Assembly (NCBI RefSeq): GCF_014698735.1
Contig: NZ_JACJTQ010000006.1
Location: forward strand, 1-64,000
From: Anabaena catenula FACHB-362
GTDB lineage: Bacteria; Cyanobacteriota; Cyanobacteriia; Cyanobacteriales; Nostocaceae
Direction: 5' to 3'
Length of the DNA stretch: 64,000 bases
In this document: in pieces, positions 38,322 through 46,027 of the stretch
Numbering within the stretch: position 1 is the stretch's first letter
Layout of the letters: each line of letters starts with the position of its first letter
Program-made: the position numbers and the translations under genes
The notes under the pieces: generated by a model
Seen by the model: only the letters and a program-made list of their open reading frames with translations
Database searches by the model: none
What the model was told of the DNA's origin: nothing

Positions 38322-41231
38322 CTACTGACTAAGTGGCGAAGTATTTCCTACGGTATTTCCTTCAGAATTGCTAGGTGCTAAAGGCAAAACTAAGCGACTA
38401 ACTACTCGATGATCTGGTAATTGATATATTTGCAATTCTCCTCCCAACTGCTGGATTAGGTTTTTGCAAATTAGCAGATGCAAACCAGGTGGTTGGTTGA
38501 GGTAGGCAGAAGCAAGTATATTCTTGTGTCCATTTTGACTTAACTCTGCTAATAGATGTGGATCAATGATGCCATGATCTGTAATTGACAGTTCCAGCGA
38601 TCGCTCATCTAACTGGTTACACCAGATATCAACTCTTTCACCAATGGGAGAACGTTTACAGGCAGCCAATAACAACTCGTAGACAACAAATTCTATTTTG
38701 ACAATATCGCCAGATGTAGCTAAAGGAGATGGATGAGATGCAGTGATCAGCTCTCCGGATAATGAAGAGCTTTTGGGTGATGTAACTCGCTCAGTTGGTT
38801 GTGCCAAACCATGTACACCTATCCACATCTGTTGTTGTTTAACTAAATGATCTACTCGTTCAATTGCGCGCTTCAATAAACTGGAAATTGACATCGTTTC
38901 CCAACTCATTTGCAACTGCCATTGCTCCTGTTTAATCACTCCGCTCATAGAGTTGGTGATATAGTCTAACTGCCGTAGTAGGAGCTTGTAACGCATTTGA
39001 GTCAGTTCATTAGCCGGAATACCTAAATCATGAATCTGAGTCAGCACCTGAGCCGTCATTCTATGGATTTCTTCTAAACGTCGATGTTTGTACCAGTTGA
39101 GTTCTCGTAATCCTTCACTATTGGACTCTAAATCTTGGATGATTTGCTGTTGACTTTGCCACCAAGCTAATTGAGAAACAAGCGTTGCGGTAACACTGAG
39201 ATTAATATCTGACCAAGTTTGTTCTCCATAATTTGCCAGCAATACTATACCTGTAGGTTGAGAATCAACAGTACTACGTAATGCCATCACCCAAACTTGA
39301 CCCCGATCAGGGACAGTCAACCATTGCCTGGTTGCTGGTGGTAAATCATAGGCTTTGAAAATCACGTAACTATTATGTGCCACTGCCAACTCGATGAGAA
39401 CATCTCTCTCGATGGAAATAGGAACATTTTCAACAATCCCAAACTGATTATTGGTCATTACCCCTGGGATAATTGTTGCCCATTCTTGACGAGGAGACCA
39501 GGATAGAATGACAGCCAGTGGACATTCCAAAACAGTTGCTATGTGTTTTAGGGCTGTTGTCTCCAAAGTCCCACTTTCAGCTGCTATCAGGATGCTAGGG
39601 TATTGTTTGAATATCTGGGAAATTTTTTCCTGTTGTTGAGTAATTATATTTAACTGCCAATTACGAACTATGACACCTATTTGCTGGCTGAATAACCACA
39701 GCAATTCTTTTTCTTGAGTTGTCCACGAGCGATGAGTTTCGTGAGTAATCAGCAACAGTATTTGCGGCGTATGACCTTGAATACAGCTGGAAATCAAAAG
39801 CGATCGCACACCATTCTCTAGTAACTGGGAACGCCAGCCGAACATGGGCAAATCTGCGTCTAAGTTTTCAATCTCTAATGCTTGCGTTGCATTTTGCAAC
39901 ATCTGAAAATCTATGTCTGGGAGAGCGCTAAGTGAAAATCTCCAAGCTCGGCGATTCTTGACTGCACTTTGGTAAAGAACTTGATAAATATTTTGGTTGG
40001 GTTGGTACTGTAAAAGTAAAAACTGTGTTGCCCCTAGTCGCTCTATAATGCTTTTGGCGCAAGGGTATAAAATTTCTGGTAGATCTTGTTCTTTATAAAT
40101 AGCTTGGGTAATTTGTTTAGTCAGTTGGTTGTCTTGTTGAATCTGTCTGATGGTGCTTTCCATGCTGTCGGTGGGAGCAACTAAGGAGAGTAACCCAGCC
40201 GCACCTTGGACAAAATTTTTGTCTGCTGGAGTCCAAACTCGCGGTTCAGTACTTTCTACCGCCAGAAAGCCTAGTAGGTCTTTTTGCAAGATAATCGGCG
40301 CGGCTAAGAGCGATCGCACCCCTAAGCGTTGCAGCAGTTTACTCTGCACATTGCTGTTGAGAGAACTGCTTGATTCACTCATGCAGACTACTTCATTAAC
40401 TGCCAAATTGAAATAAACATCACCCAACTCCTGTACTGTTATCCCTGCGGTGGCTGGCTGAGTGCTTAAATTACGACCCATGCTCACCAGCTGACTGCTC
40501 ATGCGACACCAGAAGTAATGTCTTTCTCGTTCAAACCAGTAAATATTTGTCCGGGAGGGAGAAACAAATTTATAGGTCGCATCGACTACTGTTTCTAGCT
40601 TTTTATTAAAATGGCTAAGGGAGCGTAAATTTTCCAGCAGTTTTAATAATTGCTCGCTAGGACTTGGGGTTTGCTCTAGTTGCCAAGTTTTTTCCTTGTA
40701 ATTAAGTATTACTCCCAGTTCACCTAAAACTATCAACAGTCTTGCTCTGGCTTCTCCCCTCAGTAAATACCCCCATCTAGATGAACCAATTAACACTAAC
40801 CCCAAACATCTGTCTTTATAGCGAATTGGTAAAATAATTGTTCCCTGGATATTGTATTTTATGGCTACTTCTTGCCATTCTGGGGTGCGGACTTCTTGTT
40901 GTAAATTAGCTATGCCTACAGGACGCAGTTCTGTTACTGCTGACTCTAATAAATTCCCTGGATTTAATAAAACTGATCTTTGTAAATAACTTGTGTCACC
41001 ATCAGGCGTAATACCACCTTTACCATACAACGTTTTATTTGCCTGATTATAAACAGCAATCCAAATCAATTGGTAGTCAAACTGTTCTTGAAGATAAGTA
41101 ATGGTAGTTTTGATGAGAACGTCAACATTGTCCTCTTCTCTGAGTTTCTGGAGAACTTGGAACAACAACAGGATTTGTTGTTCGGCTGATAGAGGTTGAT
41201 TTGGCTGCCCCATCTGATCATCTGTTGACAT
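38322..41231 (-). CDS. Multi-GAF sensor with degenerate histidine-kinase-like ATPase end
   Basis: 969 residues. At least three, probably four, GAF-like domains are seen (about 20-190, 205-350, 375-525, 545-690), e.g. LVLIGSSRWGYL and LGFLAVESTEPRVWTPAD. A coiled region with a DHp-like helix pair follows (about 700-810). The C-terminal 130 residues resemble an HATPase fold (IEFVVYELLLAACKRSP, ITDHGIIDPHLL, GLHLLICKNLIQQLGG), but the usual N-box Asn and phospho-His context are not clear, so kinase activity is doubtful. No chromophore-binding Cys motif was recognised. Divergent from pyrD (85 bases). Confidence 0.75.
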   Translation of the reverse strand: MSTDDQMGQPNQPLSAEQQILLLFQVLQKLREEDNVDVLIKTTITYLQEQFDYQLIWIAVYNQANKTLYGKGGITPDGDTSYLQRSVLLNPGNLLESAVTELRPVGIANLQQEVRTPEWQEVAIKYNIQGTIILPIRYKDRCLGLVLIGSSRWGYLLRGEARARLLIVLGELGVILNYKEKTWQLEQTPSPSEQLLKLLENLRSLSHFNKKLETVVDATYKFVSPSRTNIYWFERERHYFWCRMSSQLVSMGRNLSTQPATAGITVQELGDVYFNLAVNEVVCMSESSSSLNSNVQSKLLQRLGVRSLLAAPIILQKDLLGFLAVESTEPRVWTPADKNFVQGAAGLLSLVAPTDSMESTIRQIQQDNQLTKQITQAIYKEQDLPEILYPCAKSIIERLGATQFLLLQYQPNQNIYQVLYQSAVKNRRAWRFSLSALPDIDFQMLQNATQALEIENLDADLPMFGWRSQLLENGVRSLLISSCIQGHTPQILLLITHETHRSWTTQEKELLWLFSQQIGVIVRNWQLNIITQQQEKISQIFKQYPSILIAAESGTLETTALKHIATVLECPLAVILSWSPRQEWATIIPGVMTNNQFGIVENVPISIERDVLIELAVAHNSYVIFKAYDLPPATRQWLTVPDRGQVWVMALRSTVDSQPTGIVLLANYGEQTWSDINLSVTATLVSQLAWWQSQQQIIQDLESNSEGLRELNWYKHRRLEEIHRMTAQVLTQIHDLGIPANELTQMRYKLLLRQLDYITNSMSGVIKQEQWQLQMSWETMSISSLLKRAIERVDHLVKQQQMWIGVHGLAQPTERVTSPKSSSLSGELITASHPSPLATSGDIVKIEFVVYELLLAACKRSPIGERVDIWCNQLDERSLELSITDHGIIDPHLLAELSQNGHKNILASAYLNQPPGLHLLICKNLIQQLGGELQIYQLPDHRVVSRLVLPLAPSNSEGNTVGNTSPLSQ

Positions 41232-41316
41232 GAGTTGTAGTATTATATTTATGATGTCCAGAGAAAAATTTCGATTAATCTGGCATTTGTTAATAATTGG
41301 TAGATGTTAACCTAGT

Positions 41317-42450
41317 TTGGATATTTATCAAGCAGTAATTAATCCTTTTTTATTCACTTTGGTCAAAACAGATCCAGAGTGGTTACACCAGCAAACTATT
41401 CGTACTTTTAGCTGGCTGTCACAAGCAAGCTATCATCCTCCTGTTAGCTGGTTAAATAGCAGTATACGAAGGTCTTTGTGCCTAAATAATACAAGTTTAG
41501 AACAAAATCTGTTTGGGCTAAATTTCCCTAATCCTGTAGGTTTGTCCGCTGGTTTTGATAAAGATGGACTAGCGGCGGGAATCTGGTCTAGTTTTGGTTT
41601 TGGCTTTGCTGAACTGGGTACTGTCACATATCATGCACAACCTGGAAATCCTCCTCCCCGTTTGTTTCGCTTACCATTAGATAAAGCTGCTCTCAACCGC
41701 ATGGGCTTTAATAACTCTGGTGCGGCAGCAATGGCAGCTAGATTGGCATCGAGTCAGCAAGAATTAACTCGCTCAGTACCTATAGGCATAAATTTAGGTA
41801 AATCTAAGATAACACCCTTGGAACTAGCAGCACAGGATTATCTGGAGAGCTTTCGCTTACTTAAAGATTTGGGTGATTATTTTGTGGTTAATGTGTCTTC
41901 TCCCAACACACCGGGATTGCGATCGCTCCAAGATGCTGCCATGCTCAGTCAAATATTGGATGTATTACAAACAGAAAATAATTCACAAAAGCCAGTTTTT
42001 GTGAAGATAGCACCAGATTTAGAATGGGAAGCGATCGCTGATATTATTTCCCTCGCTAAAACCTACAAATTAGCCGGGATTATTGCCACTAACACTACAA
42101 TTAGCCGTGAAGGACTAAAAACTCCAGTAATTGATCAAACTGGTAAATCCCCCCAAGAAGAAGCAGGGGGAATTAGCGGAGCGCCATTGCGGCAACGTTC
42201 TACAGAAGTAATTCGCTTTATTTACCAGCAAACCCAAGGAGAAATCCCCATTATTGGCGTAGGGGGCATATTTACCGCTGACGATGCTTGGGAAAAAATC
42301 ACAGCCGGAGCTTGCCTCATCCAAGTTTATACAGGCTGGATTTATGAAGGCCCAATGATGGTACGCCGCATCCTCACAGGCTTGTTAACCAAATTAGAAG
42401 AAAACGGCTTAACCTCCATCAGTCAAGCCATAGGCATTGGTAATAGGTAA
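41317..42450 (+). CDS. pyrD: Dihydroorotate dehydrogenase, quinone-dependent (class 2)
   Basis: Oxidises dihydroorotate to orotate at the membrane in pyrimidine synthesis. 377 residues with the class-2 N-terminal helix extension ([21 protein letters not shown]). FMN and substrate motifs include [32 protein letters not shown] (catalytic Ser region) and [16 protein letters not shown]. The start is TTG at 41317; no ATG is available upstream in frame before the divergent gene, and the N-terminus fits the family. Confidence 0.95.
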   Translation: MDIYQAVINPFLFTLVKTDPEWLHQQTIRTFSWLSQASYHPPVSWLNSSIRRSLCLNNTSLEQNLFGLNFPNPVGLSAGFDKDGLAAGIWSSFGFGFAELGTVTYHAQPGNPPPRLFRLPLDKAALNRMGFNNSGAAAMAARLASSQQELTRSVPIGINLGKSKITPLELAAQDYLESFRLLKDLGDYFVVNVSSPNTPGLRSLQDAAMLSQILDVLQTENNSQKPVFVKIAPDLEWEAIADIISLAKTYKLAGIIATNTTISREGLKTPVIDQTGKSPQEEAGGISGAPLRQRSTEVIRFIYQQTQGEIPIIGVGGIFTADDAWEKITAGACLIQVYTGWIYEGPMMVRRILTGLLTKLEENGLTSISQAIGIGNR

Positions 42451-42482
42451 TGAGTAATAGGTAATTGGGAAGAATCAAATTA

Positions 42483-42538
42483 CCTGCACCCTGCACCCTG
42501 CCCCCTGCACCCTGCACCCTGCACCCTGCACCCTGCCT
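42483..42538. repeat. Heptanucleotide tandem repeat (CACCCTG)n
   Basis: About seven copies of a CACCCTG/CCCCCTG unit between the convergent pyrD and the following minus-strand gene. Confidence 0.85.
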
Positions 42539-42539
42539 C

Positions 42540-43268
42540 TTATTCTTCAACAGGGAAAAACTCCTTAGACTTACGAGAATAAGACCAAGCAATTCCATCA
42601 GGATCACGGCTGCGACTCCATTCTGGAAAATCAGGGTCATTACGCCGTTTATAAACCGTACTGGAATAAACACTTAGCCTTTTAGCTAGTTCAGATTGAA
42701 TAAGTGAACCAAAAACTAACTGTTCTGCCAGAGGTTTTTTAACTTCCTCATGGCTAGTTTCGGGTAATAATTCGGTTTCGGTTTGTATTTCCTCTTCCTG
42801 GGAAATTATTTCCGGTGGTGCTAAAAAAGAACGAGCAACATTAGTCACCGGTCGAGATGGAAGTTTTTCTACTGGCTCACTACTATCAAGTATATCGCCC
42901 AGAATACTGGCAGTTATGAAGTAGTAAGACGGACTCTCCTTTTCAGAATCCAATATACTAGCGCCAAATTCTTTAGATTTACTATCTAAATAGCGTTTTG
43001 CCACCGTCCCAGAAAAATCACCCTTGATTGCCAAATCCATCGGTGTAATTTTTCCCTGGTTTTCCCGAATTAACTGATAAAAAAGCGGGTTAACTTGATC
43101 ACACCACTTTTCCCATTTATATTGCTGCCAAAGGTTTAAGGCTATCAGTAGCCCTAAGATTAGCAGTAAAATTCTCCAGGTATGGACCAAGAAAACAATC
43201 AAAAACGATATCGGCAAAATTAGAACGAGAAAACTTTTCCCGTAATTTTCTATGGCTTTTTCACTCAT
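42540..43268 (-). CDS. Membrane protein with C-terminal helix-turn-helix-like segment, hypothetical
   Basis: 242 residues. Two close membrane spans near the N-terminus (about 12-30 and 31-45, LVLILPISFLIVFLVHTW...LLLILGLLIALNLW), a cytosolic middle part, an acidic linker (about 150-185), and a C-terminal region QSELAKRLSVYSSTVYKRR that looks like an HTH followed by a conserved-looking Trp/Arg/Asp-rich end (DPDGIAWSYSRKSKEF). Conserved-type cyanobacterial protein; function unknown. It is the last protein gene before the Y-RNA array and is divergent from it. Confidence 0.65.
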   Translation of the reverse strand: MSEKAIENYGKSFLVLILPISFLIVFLVHTWRILLLILGLLIALNLWQQYKWEKWCDQVNPLFYQLIRENQGKITPMDLAIKGDFSGTVAKRYLDSKSKEFGASILDSEKESPSYYFITASILGDILDSSEPVEKLPSRPVTNVARSFLAPPEIISQEEEIQTETELLPETSHEEVKKPLAEQLVFGSLIQSELAKRLSVYSSTVYKRRNDPDFPEWSRSRDPDGIAWSYSRKSKEFFPVEE

Positions 43269-43435
43269 GCTGATTTATGCCAAGTGAATTTTTACAAAAT
43301 AATATTTATATCTTGGCAAAAATTTGGACATTTGTTTGTATTTTTTGGCAAAAATATCAGCCATTATTCGGCAAAAGCCACTGACATAGGGAAAAAGTGA
43401 CGCGTGACACCAAGAAAAGATTTTTTTCTATCCCC

Positions 43436-43464
43436 TTGACAACCAGAAACTCGCGTACTACATT
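43436..43464 (+). promoter_or_regulatory. Promoter of the Y-RNA-like array and Ro60 gene
   Basis: TTGACA at 43436-43441 and TACATT at 43459-43464 with a 17-base spacer. Transcription would start near 43471, about 34 bases before the first tRNA-like acceptor stem. The perfect -35 hexamer suggests strong constitutive-type transcription. No equally good promoter is seen between the elements, so a polycistronic precursor cut at each tRNA-like unit is likely. Confidence 0.6.
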
Positions 43465-43504
43465 AATACTACAAGCAACATTCCCAAAGGAGTTAGCTTT
43501 CACC

Positions 43505-43635
43505 GTAGCGGATAGCTCAAACGTCAGAGCGCCCACCTTGCCTTTTTAGGCCGACTTATCGAGGGTTATCGTAATCACATTAAATACCCTTGGTTAAAAT
43601 CCCGGAGATGCAGACCAAATTTCTGCTCCGCTACA
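43505..43635 (+). ncRNA. tRNA-like Y RNA element 1
   Basis: 8-bp acceptor GTAGCGGA (43505-43512) / TCCGCTAC (43627-43634). D-arm-like GCTC (43515-43518) / GAGC (43527-43530), whose loop lacks the GG of true tRNAs. T arm GCAGA (43610-43614) / TCTGC (43622-43626) with atypical 7-base loop CCAAATT. In place of an anticodon arm lies the Y module: CTTGCCT (43537-43543), TTTT, AGGCCGA (43548-43554), then GAGGGTTATCG (43561-43571). The AGGG here has little partner upstream but can pair with CCCT at 43587-43590, so this copy may fold differently from the others. No clean CCA. Not a functional tRNA; a Ro60-binding RNA by inference. Confidence 0.75.
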
Positions 43636-43668
43636 CCCAAAGCGATTTGAGATTTTGACTTTTTACGT

Positions 43669-43808
43669 GCGGGAATAGCTCAGTTGGTAGAGCAGTGAAC
43701 GGGGTAAAACCCATATTCCTTGGTTGACAAACTTGCCTGAAAAGGCCGACTAACTGAGGGTTATCGTTAATTCATTGGTCGCAGGTTCAAATCCTGCTTC
43801 TCGCGCCA
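43669..43808 (+). ncRNA. tRNA-like Y RNA element 2 (Gly-like body)
   Basis: The most tRNA-like copy: acceptor GCGGGAA (43669-43675) / TTCTCGC (43798-43804), encoded GCCA end (43805-43808), D arm GCTC-AGTTGGTA-GAGC, T arm GCAGG-TTCAAAT-CCTGC (43781-43797). GTGAA (43695-43699) / TTCAT (43771-43775) stand as anticodon stem, but the loop is 71 bases long and holds the Y module. CCTTGGTTG pairs over nine steps with TAACTGAGG (43751-43759), then CTTGCCT-GAAA-AGGCCGA (43732-43749) forms the tip. TTATCG follows. A tRNA gene finder might call this an intron-containing tRNA; I argue it is a Y RNA with tRNA ends, probably matured by RNase P and RNase Z. Confidence 0.82.
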
Positions 43809-43833
43809 AAACTCTTACTTTTGATTTTTTTAT

Positions 43834-43956
43834 GTGGTGGGTAGCCAAGTGGTAAGGCATTTCATTTTATATCCTTATTCACAACCTTGCCTGCAAAGGC
43901 CGATGACTTGAGGGTTATCGAGACATTCGCAGGTTCAAATCCTGCTCCACCACCCA
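43834..43956 (+). ncRNA. tRNA-like Y RNA element 3 (Gln-like body)
   Basis: Acceptor TGGTGGG (43835-43841) / TCCACCA (43946-43952), discriminator C and encoded CCA (43954-43956). D region GTAGCCAAGTGGTAAGGCA and variable-loop CATTC before the T arm (GCAGG-TTCAAAT-CCTGC, 43929-43945) closely resemble bacterial tRNA-Gln. A 4-bp stem TTTC/GAGA leads into the Y module: CCTTA/TGAGG-type lower helix, CTTGCCT (43886-43892), GCAA, AGGCCGA (43897-43903), GAGGGTTATCG (43910-43920). No Gln anticodon (TTG) can be placed in a 7-base loop even if the insert were spliced out. Confidence 0.8.
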
Positions 43957-43983
43957 AAACAATTTTAGATTTTGAATTTTTCT

Positions 43984-44144
43984 GTAGTGGGTGGCGAAAT
44001 TGGTAAACGCACCAGAGTAAATCCTTAATTTACTTTCCTTGCCTAAACAGGCCGAAAAGTTGAGGGTTATCGGGTTCTGGCGATGAAAATCTTGCAGGTA
44101 TGCCTTCGGCACGCTACGCGAACAACTCCTGTCTCACTACACCA
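43984..44144 (+). ncRNA. tRNA-like Y RNA element 4 (Leu-like, class II body)
   Basis: 8-bp acceptor GTAGTGGG (43984-43991) / CTCACTAC (44133-44140), discriminator A, CCA (44142-44144). TGGCGAAATTGGTAAACGC and CCAGA/TCTGG stems plus a longer variable region (CGATGAAAATCTT) are tRNA-Leu-like. The Y module sits within the CCAGA/TCTGG stem: CTTGCCT (44038-44044), AAAC, AGGCCGA (44049-44055), GAGGGTTATCG (44062-44072), with lower pairing CCTTA/TGAGG and ACTTT/AAAGT. The T loop is 29 bases instead of 7, because a small palindromic repeat (44100-44123) is inserted, which rules out a normal tRNA. Confidence 0.78.
44100..44123 (+). repeat. Palindromic repeat inserted in T loop of element 4
   Basis: Begins ATGCCTTCGGCA (a TGCC/GGCA hairpin) and ends CGCTACGCGAAC, a Nostoc-group interspersed repeat. 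The flanks read GCAGGT and AACTCCTGT, i.e. a T loop TTCAACT with net gain of 22 bases. Confidence 0.85.
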
Positions 44145-44179
44145 AACCTCTATTCAATCTAAAATCCAAAATTCATCAT

Positions 44180-44329
44180 GTGGCAGGTAGTTCAGCGGCC
44201 TAGAACACCTAAAACATCCTTTTTCATACCTTGCCTGAAAAGGCCGACGAATGAGGGTTATCGCCTTCCACGCGGGAGATCGCAGGTATGCCTCCGGCAC
44301 GCTACGCGAACAAATCCTGCCCTGCCACC
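44180..44329 (+). ncRNA. tRNA-like Y RNA element 5 (Asp-like body)
   Basis: 8-bp acceptor GTGGCAGG (44180-44187) / CCTGCCAC (44321-44328), no CCA encoded. D arm GTTC (44190-44193) / GAAC (44203-44206), recalling tRNA-Asp text GTAGTTCA. Y module: CCTT/GAGG and TTC/GAA lower pairs, CTTGCCT (44230-44236), GAAA, AGGCCGA (44241-44247), GAGGGTTATCG (44253-44263). A further small hairpin CTTCC-ACGC-GGGAG lies between module and T arm. The T loop is 29 bases because the same repeat as in element 4 is inserted at the same site (44288-44311). Its 3' end lies 39 bases before the Ro60 start codon. Confidence 0.78.
44288..44311 (+). repeat. Palindromic repeat inserted in T loop of element 5
   Basis: Differs from the copy at 44100-44123 by one base (TTC to TCC in ATGCCTCCGGCA), and sits at the identical T-loop position between GCAGGT and AAATCCTGC. 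Confidence 0.85.
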
Positions 44330-44339
44330 TTATCTTAAA

Positions 44340-44362
44340 TTGCCTGAAAAGGCCGGGAGAAG
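44340..44362 (+). promoter_or_regulatory. Y-hairpin copy next to the Ro60 ribosome binding site
   Basis: TTGCCTGAAAAGGCCG (44340-44355) is identical in sequence to the hairpin tips of elements 2 and 5, but lacks the GAGGGTTATCG part. It is followed without gap by the Shine-Dalgarno GGAGAAG (44356-44362) and ATG at 44368. If Ro60 recognises the hairpin tip it could block its own translation; alternatively the hairpin is a processing remnant. Confidence 0.6.
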
Positions 44363-44367
44363 AAGCC

Positions 44368-45969
44368 ATGAATTACAACTTCTTTACTAACAAGAAAACA
44401 GCTACACCTCAAAATCAGCCTATTCCCGGACGGGAAACTGAGATGATCAAAGGACGTAGTGGCGGCTATATGTTCGATGCTGGTATTTGGAAAATGCTGC
44501 GTCGATGTCTATTGATAGGCACAGCAAAAAGCACGTACTACGCTGGTAAACAGGAATTAACAGAAGATTTTGCTAATGTTGTCACCCAAGCCGTTGCGGA
44601 AAATCCTGGCCGGGTAGCCGAAGAAATTATCTATGCTAGTGATGGACGTGCCATTAACAACAGTGCGCCTATTCTCGCTTTGGTATTGCTATCAATGGGT
44701 GAAACTCCAGAAGCTAAAAAAGCATTCGGTGAAATTTTCCCCCAAGTTGTTCGTACTGGTAGTCACTTTTATGAATGGTTGAACTACACCAAATCTCTAC
44801 GGGGTTTTGGTAAAGTTATCCGAGAAGCCGGTAAAACTTGGCTTTCACGGGAAGATGTCAAAGGTTTGGCTTACCAACTTTTGAAATATCAACAACGTCA
44901 AGGTTTTACTCACCGTGATGCTTTGCGGTTGTTCCACGTCAACCCACCTACAGAAAATCACCGTCAATTATTTGAGTGGGTTGTCAAAGGTTGGGAAGAG
45001 TTACCAGCAGATATTCCCTCAGATGCTTTAGCGCAGATTTGGTGGTATGAATGGCTAAAGCGCAACCCTAGCGAAACTCACACAGCTATTTCTCAAGGAC
45101 GCTTAACCCATGAAATGGCTGCACCTGTGGGACAAATGGATAAGCAAGCTTGGAATTTACTATTTCAAGAAATGCCCATTGGCGCAATGTTGCGAAATTT
45201 AGGTTCTTTGACTCAATTGGATGTATTGCGGGCTGATGAAACCGCTAATTTGCAGCGTGTGGAAGCAGTTCTCAATAACCAAGAATATCTGCGAAAAGGT
45301 CGAATTCATCCCATTGATGTTTTGAAAGCCCTCAAAACCTATCAGTCTGGAGGTAGTTTAGGACGTAGCCAAAAAACTTGGAAACCTGTTTCCCGCATTG
45401 TGGATATTTTAGAAAAGGCGGTGGAACTTTCTTTTGAAGTGGTAGAACCGACGGGGAAAGTGTTTATGCACGCCGTAGACATTTCTGGTTCTATGGCTAG
45501 CTTGGTTGCAGATATGGGTTTGAGTTGTTGTGAAATCGCCACGACAATGGCGTTAGTGACAGCAAAAGCTGAAAAAAACTATGAGATTCGCGGTTTTTCA
45601 ACTCAGTTTAAAGATTTAGAAATTACTGCGAAGGATAGTTTTAGTTCTGCGGTTCGCAAAGCTAGTAACCAAAACTTTGGCGGAACTGATGCTTCTGTCG
45701 CTTATGACTGGATGATTGCAAATAAGTTTAAGGCTGATGTTGTCTGCTTTTGGACTGACTCGGAAAGCTGGGCTGGTAATAAGCATCCTAGTCAGGCTTT
45801 GAAGGAATACCGCAAAAAGGTAAATCCTAATGTCAAGGCTGTTTATGTGACTTTGACACCTTACCAGATTTCTTTGGTAGATCCTCAAGATCCTTTGTCT
45901 TGGGATTTAGCAGGGTTTGATCCGAGTATTCCGCGCATCATCCAGATGTTAGCTAATGATGATTTATAA
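44368..45969 (+). CDS. rsr: Ro60-family RNA-binding protein (TROVE + vWA)
   Basis: 533 residues, close to known bacterial Rsr. Start at 44368 (MNYNFFTNKKTATPQNQ) is set by GGAGAAG 6 bases upstream; an in-frame ATG at 44251 lies inside Y element 5 and is rejected. The HEAT-like TROVE ring (about 20-365) begins GRETEMIKGRSGGYMFDAG; the vWA domain (about 360-533) has an intact MIDAS: DISGS (371-375), Thr440 in GGTDAS, and a later Asp in FWTDSES. Ro60 binds Y RNAs on its outer rim and ends of misfolded RNAs in the ring, and with a tethered exonuclease such as PNPase takes part in RNA decay. Five tRNA-like Y elements lie just upstream and one downstream. Acts in the cytoplasm. Confidence 0.95.
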   Translation: MNYNFFTNKKTATPQNQPIPGRETEMIKGRSGGYMFDAGIWKMLRRCLLIGTAKSTYYAGKQELTEDFANVVTQAVAENPGRVAEEIIYASDGRAINNSAPILALVLLSMGETPEAKKAFGEIFPQVVRTGSHFYEWLNYTKSLRGFGKVIREAGKTWLSREDVKGLAYQLLKYQQRQGFTHRDALRLFHVNPPTENHRQLFEWVVKGWEELPADIPSDALAQIWWYEWLKRNPSETHTAISQGRLTHEMAAPVGQMDKQAWNLLFQEMPIGAMLRNLGSLTQLDVLRADETANLQRVEAVLNNQEYLRKGRIHPIDVLKALKTYQSGGSLGRSQKTWKPVSRIVDILEKAVELSFEVVEPTGKVFMHAVDISGSMASLVADMGLSCCEIATTMALVTAKAEKNYEIRGFSTQFKDLEITAKDSFSSAVRKASNQNFGGTDASVAYDWMIANKFKADVVCFWTDSESWAGNKHPSQALKEYRKKVNPNVKAVYVTLTPYQISLVDPQDPLSWDLAGFDPSIPRIIQMLANDDL

Positions 45970-45979
45970 AGTTGTGCTG

Positions 45980-46008
45980 TAGATTGTCTGATAAGGGGTA
46001 AATATAAT
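45980..46008 (+). promoter_or_regulatory. Possible promoter of element 6
   Basis: TATAAT at 46003-46008 is a perfect -10; the -35 position at 17 bases reads TAGATT and is weak. A start near 46015 would give an RNA beginning about 13 bases before the acceptor stem of element 6. Confidence 0.35.
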
Positions 46009-46027
46009 TTTATCCTTTGTCTTTCTT

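Noticed and set aside
43669-43808. Element 2 as tRNA-Asn(GUU) with an archaeal-style or group I intron in the anticodon loop
   Set aside because: GTTAA before the 3' stem could mimic an Asn anticodon loop, but the other five units have no matching anticodon, two have 29-base T loops and one lacks a D arm. The shared insert carries the Y RNA boxes rather than group I core elements or a bulge-helix-bulge, and the locus encodes Ro60.
44251-44367. N-terminal 39-residue extension of Ro60 from the ATG at 44251
   Set aside because: It would be translated from inside Y element 5 and the hairpin; the Shine-Dalgarno GGAGAAG and family N-terminus support 44368.
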